In this document: piece after piece, positions 37,257-45,242 of the stretch
Position numbering within the stretch: the first letter of the stretch is position 1
How the letters are laid out: each line of letters starts with the position of its first letter
Origin: JAFALK01 sp042701975
Lineage (GTDB): Bacteria > Pseudomonadota > Gammaproteobacteria > Burkholderiales > Burkholderiaceae_C
NCBI GenBank assembly: GCA_042701975.1
Contig: CP170561.1
Location: forward strand, 2,480,001 to 2,544,000
Length of the DNA stretch: 64,000 nt
Direction: 5' to 3'
Program-made: the position numbers and the translations under genes
The notes under the pieces: generated by a model
What the model was told of the DNA's origin: nothing
Seen by the model: only the letters and a program-made list of their open reading frames with translations
Databases searched by the model: none

Positions 37257-37940
37257 CTAACGCGATGATTGCGCCGTCGCCCTCCACGCCTCGCCGAACT
37301 TCTCCAGCTCCGCCCCATCCAGATCAGACACCGCCCAGTACTGCATCGCCCCATCACTCCAGCGCACGACGTTGAAGCCGCGCAGCTGGCTGTGCTCCTG
37401 GGTCCACGCGTGCTCGGCGGGCCAGACGAAGACGTCGATCTTGTGCAGGCGCAGCTGGAAGGCGAGCACGGCCGTGGGGCGGCCCTGCAGGGTCTGCACG
37501 CGGCCGCCGAGCAGGGTGAAGCCGGGGATCTCGTCGAGTACGGTCGGTGCGTAGTCCAGGCGGCCCTGGAACCACGGCTTGACCTGATGACGGTTGCTCG
37601 AAGCCACTTCGAACAGAGGCCCGACCTGCAGCGCGCGAACGTGGCCGGCGACGACTTCGGCGGTCACGTCCGGACTGGCGGATTGCCAGCGTTGCACGCC
37701 CAGCGTCAGGCCGACGCCGACCGACAGACCGAGTGTGAGCAGCGCCATGCCGGCCAGCAAGGCGCGGCGACGAGGAAGAGGAGGAGGAAGAGGCGAGGGC
37801 AGTGGCGCAGGCGCGGGCCCGGGCCCGCTGGCCGCGCTTTGCAGCGCGACCTGCGTGCGTACCGCTGCCTGTAGCGCCTCGCTCGCGGGATGGCGGCTGG
37901 CGTGCTCCCGCAGCAGTCGGCTCAGTTCTTCGTCGTTCAT
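37257..37940 (-). CDS. Putative membrane anti-sigma factor
   Basis: Protein of 227 residues; the ATG at 37940 overlaps the ECF sigma gene stop by four bases. Cytoplasmic N-terminus with LSRLLREHASRHPASEALQAAV (about 5-27), a proline-rich stretch, one membrane helix (ALLAGMALLTLGLSVGVGLTL, about 62-82), and a periplasmic part of about 145 residues with RLDYAPTVLDEIPGF. The layout and position are those of an ECF anti-sigma factor (DUF3379/RskA-like style), but no zinc-binding HxxxCxxC motif is present. The periplasmic part could sense the product or partner of the upstream redox proteins. The alternative frame running to 38192 only reads into the sigma gene. Confidence 0.75.
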   Translation of the reverse strand: MNDEELSRLLREHASRHPASEALQAAVRTQVALQSAASGPGPAPAPLPSPLPPPLPRRRALLAGMALLTLGLSVGVGLTLGVQRWQSASPDVTAEVVAGHVRALQVGPLFEVASSNRHQVKPWFQGRLDYAPTVLDEIPGFTLLGGRVQTLQGRPTAVLAFQLRLHKIDVFVWPAEHAWTQEHSQLRGFNVVRWSDGAMQYWAVSDLDGAELEKFGEAWRATAQSSR

Positions 37941-38455
37941 GGCCACCCCGCGTAAGTCAGCAGTTCCTTCAGGCGCGCGCGGGCTCGCGAGAGTCGCGAC
38001 ATCACCGTGCCCACCGGCACGCCGGCGATCTGCGCAATGCTGCGGTAGTCGAGTTCCTCCAGTTCGCGCAGCACGATCACCTCCCGCAGCACCGGCGAGA
38101 GCGCGGCGATGGCGCGATCGATGGCGTCGCGCTCGCGCTGGCGACTCACCAGCTGTGGCGGCTCCGGTGCGGTGCTGGGCAAGGCTTCCCAATCGCTGTC
38201 GTCCAGGCCGGTCAGCTCAGCGCGGCCTTGTTGACGGGCCAGCGCGGTGAAGCAGGTGTTGCGCACGATGGCCAGGAACCAGGGCCGCGCGTCTTCGCCT
38301 TCGCGCAGGCCGCTCAGGTAACGCAGGGCCCGCAGCGCGGCTTCCTGCACCGCGTCTTCTGCAGCCGCAGCATCGCGAAGCAGCCAGCGCGCGAGGTTGT
38401 GCGCCGCATCGAGATGCGGCAGCACCAGGGTCTCGAAGCGCTGGCCCGGCGTCAT
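37937..38455 (-). CDS. ECF-type sigma-70 factor
   Basis: Sigma factor of 172 residues with region 2 (about 10-80; NLARWLLRDAAAAEDAVQEAALRAL and RPWFLAIVRNTCF) and region 4 (about 110-165; LSPVLREVIVLRELEELDYRSIAQIAGVPVGTVMSRL, the usual helix-turn-helix). There is no region 1 or 3. It begins 3 bases after the cupredoxin stop and overlaps the anti-sigma start, so five genes are probably one transcript. It most likely directs transcription of its own operon. Confidence 0.93.
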   Translation of the reverse strand: MTPGQRFETLVLPHLDAAHNLARWLLRDAAAAEDAVQEAALRALRYLSGLREGEDARPWFLAIVRNTCFTALARQQGRAELTGLDDSDWEALPSTAPEPPQLVSRQRERDAIDRAIAALSPVLREVIVLRELEELDYRSIAQIAGVPVGTVMSRLSRARARLKELLTYAGWP

Positions 38456-38458
38456 GAT

Positions 38459-38827
38459 TTACGCGCTGATCTCGAAACGGCCGTCCATGCCTTCGTGTCC
38501 TTCGCCGCAGAAGTTGTCGCAGAGAAAGTGCAGTGTGCCAGGGGCCGTGGGCGTGAAGGCAAAGGCCACGGCGCGGCCGGGCATGAGGTCCAGGCGGCGG
38601 TCGAGGTCGGGAACGTAGAAGCCATGGGCGAAGTCCAGCGCCTTGACCTGCAGCACGACCGGCTCGCCGACCTTGAGCGCGATGACGTTGGGCGTGAAGC
38701 GAAAGCGCTGGGCGGTGATCTCGATCTCGCGCGGCGCGGCTTGCCTTGCGCGGGCCAGTTGCAGGAGTGGCAGACCTGCTGCCAGCGCCAAGAATGAGCG
38801 GCGACGATTGTGCATCGCTGTCGTCAT
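38459..38827 (-). CDS. Exported CuA-type cupredoxin (COX2-like)
   Basis: Protein of 122 residues with an N-terminal NRRRSFLALAAGLPLLQLARA export signal (arginine-rich, possibly Tat) and one cupredoxin domain. Copper ligands match the CuA binuclear centre of cytochrome oxidase subunit 2 and N2O reductase: H68 (DFAHGF), C103, C107, H111 and M114 in the CxxxCxxxHxxM pattern. It is thus a stand-alone periplasmic CuA-like electron carrier or copper protein, without the membrane helices of subunit 2. The start overlaps the metallophosphoesterase stop (ATGA). It sits in an operon with a cytochrome c, which could be its redox partner. Confidence 0.88.
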   Translation of the reverse strand: MTTAMHNRRRSFLALAAGLPLLQLARARQAAPREIEITAQRFRFTPNVIALKVGEPVVLQVKALDFAHGFYVPDLDRRLDLMPGRAVAFAFTPTAPGTLHFLCDNFCGEGHEGMDGRFEISA

Positions 38828-39714
38828 GTGCGCGCTGCGACTGCGGCGGGATTGATCGGATATTCCGTCGCTGCGGCCTGGCCGTTTTCCATCTCGATGC
38901 CGCGCCAGCCCAGGCCTCGGTAGGGTGCGTTCTCGTCCCAGGGCAGCGGCAGTGGCTTCTCGGCCGTGCCCGGTGCCGGCAGCGGGAACATCAACGAGCG
39001 TGCCGAGTGATGCGCGATGTGCGCGGTCATCTGGTGGTGCTCCTGGTGGATGTGGCCGTAGAACACGGTGACGTGCTTGTGCGGCATCAGCAGCTCAAGC
39101 GCCTGCGCGCCGTCGCGCGTGTGCCAGTCCCAGCGCGGCACGAGCGGGAACAGCGGCCGGTGGGCGAAGACGACCAGCGGCGCTTGCGGATCGAGCTTGG
39201 CCAGCTCGACCTTCATCCATTCGAGCTGCTCGGCGCCGAGCGAGGTGCCGCGGTCCGAGACGTTGTCCAGCGCCATGAAGTGCACGCCCTTGTGGTCGAA
39301 GCGGTAGTAGGTCTCGCCGAAGAGTTCCTTGAAGGCGGCGCCGCGGTCCAGCGAGGCGTCGTGCTCGCCGGGCATGAAGCGCACGGTCTGGACCTTGAGC
39401 GGCGCGATCATCTGCTTGAACTCGGTCATGCGGCGGCGGCGCTCTTCCGGGTCGTCCGTGGTGTGCGTCAGGTCGCCGGTGAAGACGATGAAATCAGGCG
39501 TTGTGGGCAGCGCGTTCACCGCGACCACGGCCTTGGGCAGCGTGCCGCGCGCATCCGGATTGGGCGGGCCCTTGAAGCCCCAGTGCACGTCGGAGAGCTG
39601 GACGAAATAGAACTCGTCCGGCGTGCCCATCTTGTGGGCGCAGCCCGCCAGGCCGGAGACGGAAATGGCGCCACCGCCGAGGGCGGCCAGCTGGAGGAAG
39701 TCGCGGCGTTGCAT
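38824..39714 (-). CDS. Tat-exported metallophosphoesterase, probable lipoprotein
   Basis: Protein of 296 residues. The N-terminus MQRRDFLQLAALGGGAIS is a twin-arginine signal, followed by SGLAGC, a lipobox. The calcineurin-like phosphoesterase fold shows SDVHWG (metal ligands D and H), GDLTH, GEHD in place of the usual GNHD/GNHE, FAHRPLF and GHIHQEHH. Two metal ions are expected in the active site. The Asn-to-Glu change in GEHD is at a normal metal-ligand position. The ATG at 39714 has AGGAG 7 bases upstream; GTG at 39717 is the alternative. It is followed without gap by the cupredoxin gene. The substrate is unknown. Confidence 0.88.
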   Translation of the reverse strand: MQRRDFLQLAALGGGAISVSGLAGCAHKMGTPDEFYFVQLSDVHWGFKGPPNPDARGTLPKAVVAVNALPTTPDFIVFTGDLTHTTDDPEERRRRMTEFKQMIAPLKVQTVRFMPGEHDASLDRGAAFKELFGETYYRFDHKGVHFMALDNVSDRGTSLGAEQLEWMKVELAKLDPQAPLVVFAHRPLFPLVPRWDWHTRDGAQALELLMPHKHVTVFYGHIHQEHHQMTAHIAHHSARSLMFPLPAPGTAEKPLPLPWDENAPYRGLGWRGIEMENGQAAATEYPINPAAVAART

Positions 39715-39765
39715 CACGGAGCTCCTGTGGATGTGATGCCCTGCAATACCGATGGGGCTGCCGAT

Positions 39766-40143
39766 TTATTCCTTCTTCGCGGTGAGTGTTCGCAAATAGG
39801 CGATCAGGTCGGCGCGCTCGGCGGCGTCCGGCACGGAGATGCCCATGGCCTGGCCGGGCACCAGGCGCTCGGGGTCGGTCAGCCAGCGTTCGAGCGAGGC
39901 CTCATTCCAGACGATGCCCGAGCGCTTGAGCGCGGCCGAGTACCCGCTGAACCCCGGCGCGGTGCCGGCCAGGCGGCCGAACACGCCGCGGTGCTGCGGT
40001 CCGAGGCCGGGGCGTTCCACCGAATGGCAGGCGGTGCAGCGCGCTTGGTAGAGCGCCTGGCCACGCGCCGGATCGGCGGGCGCAGGCAGAGCGAGCGAGG
40101 CCTGCGTAGACAGGCTGAGCAGGACGGCGAGGACTGTGCGCAT
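39766..40143 (-). CDS. Class I c-type cytochrome, periplasmic
   Basis: Protein of 125 residues: signal peptide (to about residue 18), haem-binding C36-T-A-C39-H40, conserved GLGPQHRGVFGR after it, a candidate axial methionine in VPGQAMGI, and a C-terminal helix DLIAYLRTLT. This is the layout of a soluble mono-haem cytochrome c like mitochondrial-type c. It is the first gene of the five-gene operon with metallophosphoesterase, CuA cupredoxin, ECF sigma and anti-sigma. The 81 bases upstream are shared with a divergent peptidase gene and must hold both promoters. On the minus strand GGGAATAC (40196-40189) could be an ECF -35, tentatively. Confidence 0.92.
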   Translation of the reverse strand: MRTVLAVLLSLSTQASLALPAPADPARGQALYQARCTACHSVERPGLGPQHRGVFGRLAGTAPGFSGYSAALKRSGIVWNEASLERWLTDPERLVPGQAMGISVPDAAERADLIAYLRTLTAKKE

Positions 40144-40224
40144 GGCAACTCCGATGACGATGCTCTATTTACTGCTCGCACGCTCCGCGTATTCCCTGAA
40201 CGGCGCCTGAGTCACAATCCTTTG

Positions 40225-42465
40225 ATGCAAAAAACACTGCACGCTCTCACTCTGGCCCTGCTCGCTCAGGCCCCGGCCTTCGCTGCCGAAATCACGCTGG
40301 AACGCTTCGTCAGTGACCCGCCGCTGGCTGGCGCCCTGCCGCGCCAGGTGGAGGTCTCGGGCGGTGGCGGGTGGATCAGCGAGCTGCGGCCTTCGGCTGC
40401 GGATGCCAACCAGCTTGAGCTGTGGGCTCGCCCGCTCAAGGGCGGTGAGGCGCGTCGCCTCGCCTCGGCTGCCGATCTGGGCGGTGTACAGGAGAACCTC
40501 AGCGAAGCCGAGCGCATGGCGCTGGAGCGCAAGCGCATCTCGCAGCGCGGCATCACCAGCTACCAGTGGTGCGGCAAGGGCGACGACAAGGTGCTCTTCC
40601 CCTATGCCGGCGACCTCTATCTGGTCAACATCGGCAAAGGTGTCCAGCGCCTGACGCAGGATGCCGACGTACCCGAGCAGGACCCGAGCTGCTCGCCCGA
40701 CGGCAAGCAGATCGCCTACGTGAAGAAGGGCAACCTCTGGGTGCAGAACCTGGACGGTGGCACGCCTCTTCAGTTGACGAAGGACGGCGGCGCCAATGAC
40801 GTGACCTGGGGCATGGCCGAGTTCATCGCCGCTGAGGAACTGGCGCGTTATCGCGGCTACTGGTGGTCGCCGGACGGCAAGGCCCTGCTGGCCCTGCGCG
40901 TGGACGAAAGCGGCGTGCCGCTGAAGACCCGCGCCCGCATCTTCTCGGACCGTACCGAGATGTTCCAGCAGCGCTACCCCGCTGCCGGCACGACCAATGC
41001 CAAGGTCACGGCGTGGCGCATCGAAACGGGCTCCAGCGTCGAAGGCGAAGCCAAGCCGCTGGTGCTGCCCGCGGATGCCGAGTACATCGGCAACGCCGGC
41101 TGGTTCGGCGACGGCACGCCCTGGCTGCAGTGGCTGCCGCGCGATCAGAAGCGCATGACGGTCACCGAGTTCGCCGCTGGCACGAACGCTGCGCGCGTGG
41201 TGATCGAGGAGCGCGACGCGGCTTGGGTGGAAGAGCACAAGGACCTGGCCGAGCTGAAGGGCGTGCTGCGCTCGGGCAAGCCGGCACTGATCTGGAACAG
41301 CGAGGCCTCGGGCCGCCATCAGCTGCTGCTGGTGGACCGCGTGACCGGCAAGCGCGAGGCGCTGACGAACGAACCGGAAGCGATCTCGCACGTGATCTGC
41401 AACGACGGCCAGCAGGTCGTCTACGCCGTGGCGCGTGATCGCGGCCGTTCGCACGAGCTCTTCGTCATCGCCCCGGGTGCCAAGGCCCGCGCCATCGATG
41501 GTGCCGCCCCGCGCCAGTGGCGCGATGCGCGTGGCGATGCGGCGTGCAAGCAGCTGATCATCACCCGCTCCGCTTGGGGCCAGCCGCCGCAGCAAAGCCT
41601 GCAGGCCGTGGCAGGTGGCGCCGCAACGCCGCTGCCGGGCGCTGCGCCCGATCCGCTGCTGGCGCAGATCGTGCCCGAGGTACAGGCGCTAGACGTGACC
41701 GCCGCCGACGGCAAGACCGTGCTCAACGGCTTCTACATGCGCCCGCTGGCCGGCACCGGCCCGCGCCCCGTCATCACGCTCGCCTACGGCGGCCCTGGCA
41801 CGACGACAGTGCGCTTTGCCTATGCCCGCGACATCGCGCTGATCGCCCACTGGCAGCGCCTGGGTTACGGCGTGTTCATGATCGACACCCGCGGCATGCA
41901 GGAGCGCGATCGCGAGTTCACCCGCGCCCACCTGAACGCCTTCGGCGTGGTGGATGCCGCCGACCTCTTCGCCGCCGTGCGCCAGCTGCCTTCGCTCGTC
42001 GCCAACAAGGGCGAGGTCGATCCGGCCCGCATCGGCTTCTTCGGCTGGTCCTATGGCGGCTTCCTGGCGGCACGCGCCATGCTCGACGAGAACACGCCCT
42101 TCGCCTCGGCCTTCGGCGTAGCTCCGCCGACCGACTGGACGCTCTACGACACCGCTTACACCGAGCGCTATCTGGGCATGCCCGTCAACGCCGACGGCAG
42201 CAAGGCGGCCCCGTACCAGCAGGGCAACCTCGTGATGCGCGCCAAGCTGCTCAGCAAGCCGCTGCTGATCGCGCACGGCACGGCGGACGACAACGTGCTG
42301 TTCGACCACTCGCTGCGCCTGATCGAAGCGCTGCAGAAGGAAGGCAAGCTGTTCCAGACCGACATCTATCCGGGCCTGGCCCACGGCCTGGCCGGTGGCA
42401 AGGGTGTGCGACTGCACCTGTACCGCACGCTGGATGACTTCTTTGCTCGCACGCTCAAGCCCTGA
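40225..42465 (+). CDS. Secreted dipeptidyl-peptidase IV-like S9 peptidase
   Basis: Protein of 746 residues: signal peptide MQKTLHALTLALLAQAPAFA, eight-bladed propeller (DPP-IV N-terminal domain, with EEFIAAEELARYRGYWWSPDG-like sequence near 200, including the EE pair that holds the substrate amino terminus), and the peptidase domain with S609 (GWSYGGF), D688 (TADDNV) and H720 (GLAHGL). The EE pair and the triad spacing fit dipeptidyl peptidases that release N-terminal X-Pro or X-Ala. The start is the ATG at 40225; longer in-frame extensions upstream run through the divergent operon and are rejected. It is followed after 6 bases by the SUI1-type gene. Confidence 0.93.
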   Translation: MQKTLHALTLALLAQAPAFAAEITLERFVSDPPLAGALPRQVEVSGGGGWISELRPSAADANQLELWARPLKGGEARRLASAADLGGVQENLSEAERMALERKRISQRGITSYQWCGKGDDKVLFPYAGDLYLVNIGKGVQRLTQDADVPEQDPSCSPDGKQIAYVKKGNLWVQNLDGGTPLQLTKDGGANDVTWGMAEFIAAEELARYRGYWWSPDGKALLALRVDESGVPLKTRARIFSDRTEMFQQRYPAAGTTNAKVTAWRIETGSSVEGEAKPLVLPADAEYIGNAGWFGDGTPWLQWLPRDQKRMTVTEFAAGTNAARVVIEERDAAWVEEHKDLAELKGVLRSGKPALIWNSEASGRHQLLLVDRVTGKREALTNEPEAISHVICNDGQQVVYAVARDRGRSHELFVIAPGAKARAIDGAAPRQWRDARGDAACKQLIITRSAWGQPPQQSLQAVAGGAATPLPGAAPDPLLAQIVPEVQALDVTAADGKTVLNGFYMRPLAGTGPRPVITLAYGGPGTTTVRFAYARDIALIAHWQRLGYGVFMIDTRGMQERDREFTRAHLNAFGVVDAADLFAAVRQLPSLVANKGEVDPARIGFFGWSYGGFLAARAMLDENTPFASAFGVAPPTDWTLYDTAYTERYLGMPVNADGSKAAPYQQGNLVMRAKLLSKPLLIAHGTADDNVLFDHSLRLIEALQKEGKLFQTDIYPGLAHGLAGGKGVRLHLYRTLDDFFARTLKP

Positions 42466-42471
42466 GTCGCG

Positions 42472-42804
42472 ATGGCGCTCGTGTATTCCACTGAAGCGGG
42501 GCGCATGTGCCCCGCTTGCCGCAAGCCGACGGCGGACTGCGTCTGCGGCCAGAAGAAGGTGCCGGCCGGTGATGGCATTGCCCGCGTCTCGCGCGAGAAG
42601 CGCAACGGCAAGGTTGTCACCATCGTCAAAGGGCTGCCTTTGCCCGAAGATGAGCTGGCCGCGCTCGGCAAGAAGCTGCGCGCCCAGTGCGGCAGCGGCG
42701 GCACGGTCAAGGACTTCGTGATCGAGGTGCAGGGCGACCACGCCGACAAGGTCATGGCCCTGCTGGCCGAGGCCGGGCACAAGGCCAAGCGCGCAGGAGG
42801 TTGA
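42472..42804 (+). CDS. SUI1/eIF1-family translation factor (YciH-like)
   Basis: Protein of 110 residues homologous to eukaryotic eIF1 and E. coli YciH. The N-terminus carries two CxxC-like pairs (MCPACRKP and CVCGQKK) that may bind zinc, and the SUI1 domain shows the hallmark RNGKVVTIVKGLP and CGSGGTVKDFVIEVQGDH. Bacterial members may check initiation complexes under stress, but their role is not settled. It lies between the DPP-IV-like peptidase and the TPR protein with gaps of 6 and 4 bases. Confidence 0.92.
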   Translation: MALVYSTEAGRMCPACRKPTADCVCGQKKVPAGDGIARVSREKRNGKVVTIVKGLPLPEDELAALGKKLRAQCGSGGTVKDFVIEVQGDHADKVMALLAEAGHKAKRAGG

Positions 42805-42808
42805 TTCC

Positions 42809-45205
42809 ATGCTTTCGATGAAGAAGACGCTCGTGTGCTCAGCCCTGCTGCTGGCCGGCGTTGCCGCGCAGGCCGCCGCGCCGCGCGCTGATCTGGCCGA
42901 TCTGCTCACGCGCCAGGACTACACCGCCGCCACGCCCCAGCTCCAGCGCCTGCTGAAGCTGAAGCGCGTGCCGACCGAGGCGCAGCGCGCCCAGCTCTAC
43001 CGCTGGCATTTCGCGCGCGACGATGGCGCTGCTGTAGAGCGCCTGGCCAAGCTTGTGGAGCGCCACAGCGCGCCGGTCGACCTGCTCGCGCAAGGCCGCA
43101 TCCAACTCGACCAGAAGGACTGGGGTCACGCCCGCGCCAACTTCACGCGTGCGCTGGAGATCGCCAAGACGCCGCAGGACAGGGCCGACGCGCTGCGCCT
43201 GCTCGGCCAGATGGCTTACCAGCAGCGCGATTTCGATGGCTCGCTGCGCCATCTCCAAGACAGCCTGAAAACCCTGCGCACGGCCGACGCGCTGGAAGCG
43301 CTGAACGAGACACTGATCCGCCTGGGCCGCACCGAAGACGCCATCGCCGCCGCCGAAGAAGCGGTGAAGCTGAACCCGTACCACGAGCAGGCGCACTACC
43401 AGCTTGGCAACGGCTACACGCGCCGCACCTACACGCAGATGGCGGCGCAGGAAGGCGACAAGTTCACCGCCGCGATGAAGCTCGTGCGCAGCGCGTCCGA
43501 TGCCTTCGAGCAAGGCCGCTTCGACGCTGCGCGCGACGACTGCTTCGCCGCGCTGCAGCTGATCCCCGACCTGGGCCGTGCCCACGCCATCCTGGCTCGC
43601 ACGCTGGAAGGGCAGCGCTTCAAGATCGACGTGCACCGCGCCGACTACGAACGCCGCTTTGCCGCCGCGCCGATGCCGCACATCGAGGCCATCGAGCGCT
43701 ACGTCAGCAACTGGAACTCTCTGACGCCACGCCACCAAAAACGCGTGGCGCTGTCGCTGGCGCCGTGGAAGGCCTACATCCCCGTGCTGGCCGAAGGCGG
43801 CGCCACGCTCTACATCAAGCCGATGTACATGCTGCTGTCGCAGGTGCCGAACCAGCAGTCGCTGAAGGACCAGCGCATCGACTACGACTCGCGCCTGTGG
43901 GACGACGTGCGCGGTGCCGGCGGCTTCTATACCGTGACCGGCGTCGAGGACGTGGAGCGCACGATCTTCGATCGCTACAACACCGTGCTGCACGAGCTCT
44001 CGCACCAGGTGCAGGGCGTGCTGCCGGCGGACAAGGATCGCCGCATCGAGGCGCTCTATCAAAGGGCCAAATCGCGCGACAGCCAGGCGCACATGGCCTT
44101 CCTCTCGCGCTACGCGGGCGGCTCGGTGTGGGAGTACTTTGCCGAGGGCGCCAACAGCGCCGACTCGCCGCGCCGCGATCGCTACGACCCGCGCGAGATC
44201 GTGCGCGAACGGCTTGTGGCCATGGACCCGGATCTGCTGGCGCTGGTGACCGAGATGTTCGCGGAGAAGGACGTCTCCGCCAGCCTGCCCGTCGCGTTGG
44301 CCGGCGGCGGCGATCAGCAGCTGAGCGTCGGCAAGCCCGCCGCTGCGCTGGCCGACTATGCCAAGGCCATCCAGCTGGCGCCCAATGACGAGCGTGTGCA
44401 GACCGGCATGCTGCGCGCACTGGCGATCACGGGTGACCGTGCCGGTGTGGCCAGCGTGGCTGCAAAGGCACTGAAAGAGCATGGCCGCAGCGGGCGCATG
44501 CTCGCGGCCCTGGCCGATGCGCGCTGGCACAGCGGCACGCCGCTGGCCGAAGTGCTGCAGGAGCAGCGCGAACGCCGCGCGCCCTTGCAGGGCGAGGAGG
44601 CCTTCCTCGTCGACCTCGTGCTGGCCGATGGCGAGCGCAAGCAGGGCCAATTCAATGAAGCCCTGGCCGATTACGAGTCGGCCCTGCGCTACCAGGCCGA
44701 CAGCCCCGAGGCGCTGTGGGGCAAGGCGGCAGCGCTTGCAGGTGCGCGCCGCTTCGACGAAGCCTTCGCCGTCTACGACCGGGTGCTGCGCCTGCGCACC
44801 GGCCTCGTGCCCTTGCGCGCCGATCGCCTGGCCGACACGCTGCGCGCTGGCCGGGTTGCCGACGCGCGCGCCCAGCTCAAGGAGGCGCTGCTACTCGACC
44901 CGCAGGACCCGCAGCTGCTGGCGCTGAGCGCGTGGATACAACTTGAAGAGAAGGATCCGGCCGCGGCGCTGGCGCAGGCCGACGTGGCACTGGCGCGTGG
45001 CCCGTGGTGCGACCTGGCCCTGATCATCAAGGGCAGGGCGCTGCGTGCGCTTGGCCGCGGCGCGGATGCGCTGACAGCATTGGCGCCCGTGCTGCAGCGG
45101 ATCTCGGAGGACGCCGGGCCTTCGTACGTGTTCCGCGCCGAGCAGTCGATCTGGGTCTCGGTCCACGAGCTGCCCAGCACCGAAAGGGCGCTGCTGAAGG
45201 ACTGA
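42809..45205 (+). CDS. TPR-repeat protein with embedded zinc-metallopeptidase motif
   Basis: Protein of 798 residues with a signal peptide (SALLLAGVAAQAA). Tetratricopeptide repeats fill about 60-280 (for instance AIAAAEEAVKLNPYHEQAHYQLGNG) and about 490-790. Between them lies a domain with H395-E-L-S-H399 (VLHELSHQVQG) and, 42 residues further, a WEYFAEGANS segment offering E442 or E446 as third zinc ligand: a gluzincin-like arrangement. It is probably a periplasmic or outer-membrane-associated peptidase with TPR arms for partner or substrate binding. I know no characterised protein with this exact layout. AGGAGG lies 8 bases before the ATG at 42809. Confidence 0.8.
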   Translation: MLSMKKTLVCSALLLAGVAAQAAAPRADLADLLTRQDYTAATPQLQRLLKLKRVPTEAQRAQLYRWHFARDDGAAVERLAKLVERHSAPVDLLAQGRIQLDQKDWGHARANFTRALEIAKTPQDRADALRLLGQMAYQQRDFDGSLRHLQDSLKTLRTADALEALNETLIRLGRTEDAIAAAEEAVKLNPYHEQAHYQLGNGYTRRTYTQMAAQEGDKFTAAMKLVRSASDAFEQGRFDAARDDCFAALQLIPDLGRAHAILARTLEGQRFKIDVHRADYERRFAAAPMPHIEAIERYVSNWNSLTPRHQKRVALSLAPWKAYIPVLAEGGATLYIKPMYMLLSQVPNQQSLKDQRIDYDSRLWDDVRGAGGFYTVTGVEDVERTIFDRYNTVLHELSHQVQGVLPADKDRRIEALYQRAKSRDSQAHMAFLSRYAGGSVWEYFAEGANSADSPRRDRYDPREIVRERLVAMDPDLLALVTEMFAEKDVSASLPVALAGGGDQQLSVGKPAAALADYAKAIQLAPNDERVQTGMLRALAITGDRAGVASVAAKALKEHGRSGRMLAALADARWHSGTPLAEVLQEQRERRAPLQGEEAFLVDLVLADGERKQGQFNEALADYESALRYQADSPEALWGKAAALAGARRFDEAFAVYDRVLRLRTGLVPLRADRLADTLRAGRVADARAQLKEALLLDPQDPQLLALSAWIQLEEKDPAAALAQADVALARGPWCDLALIIKGRALRALGRGADALTALAPVLQRISEDAGPSYVFRAEQSIWVSVHELPSTERALLKD

Positions 45206-45242
45206 ACGAGGGGCTCAGAGGGGACTGACGGACAATCGGGCC

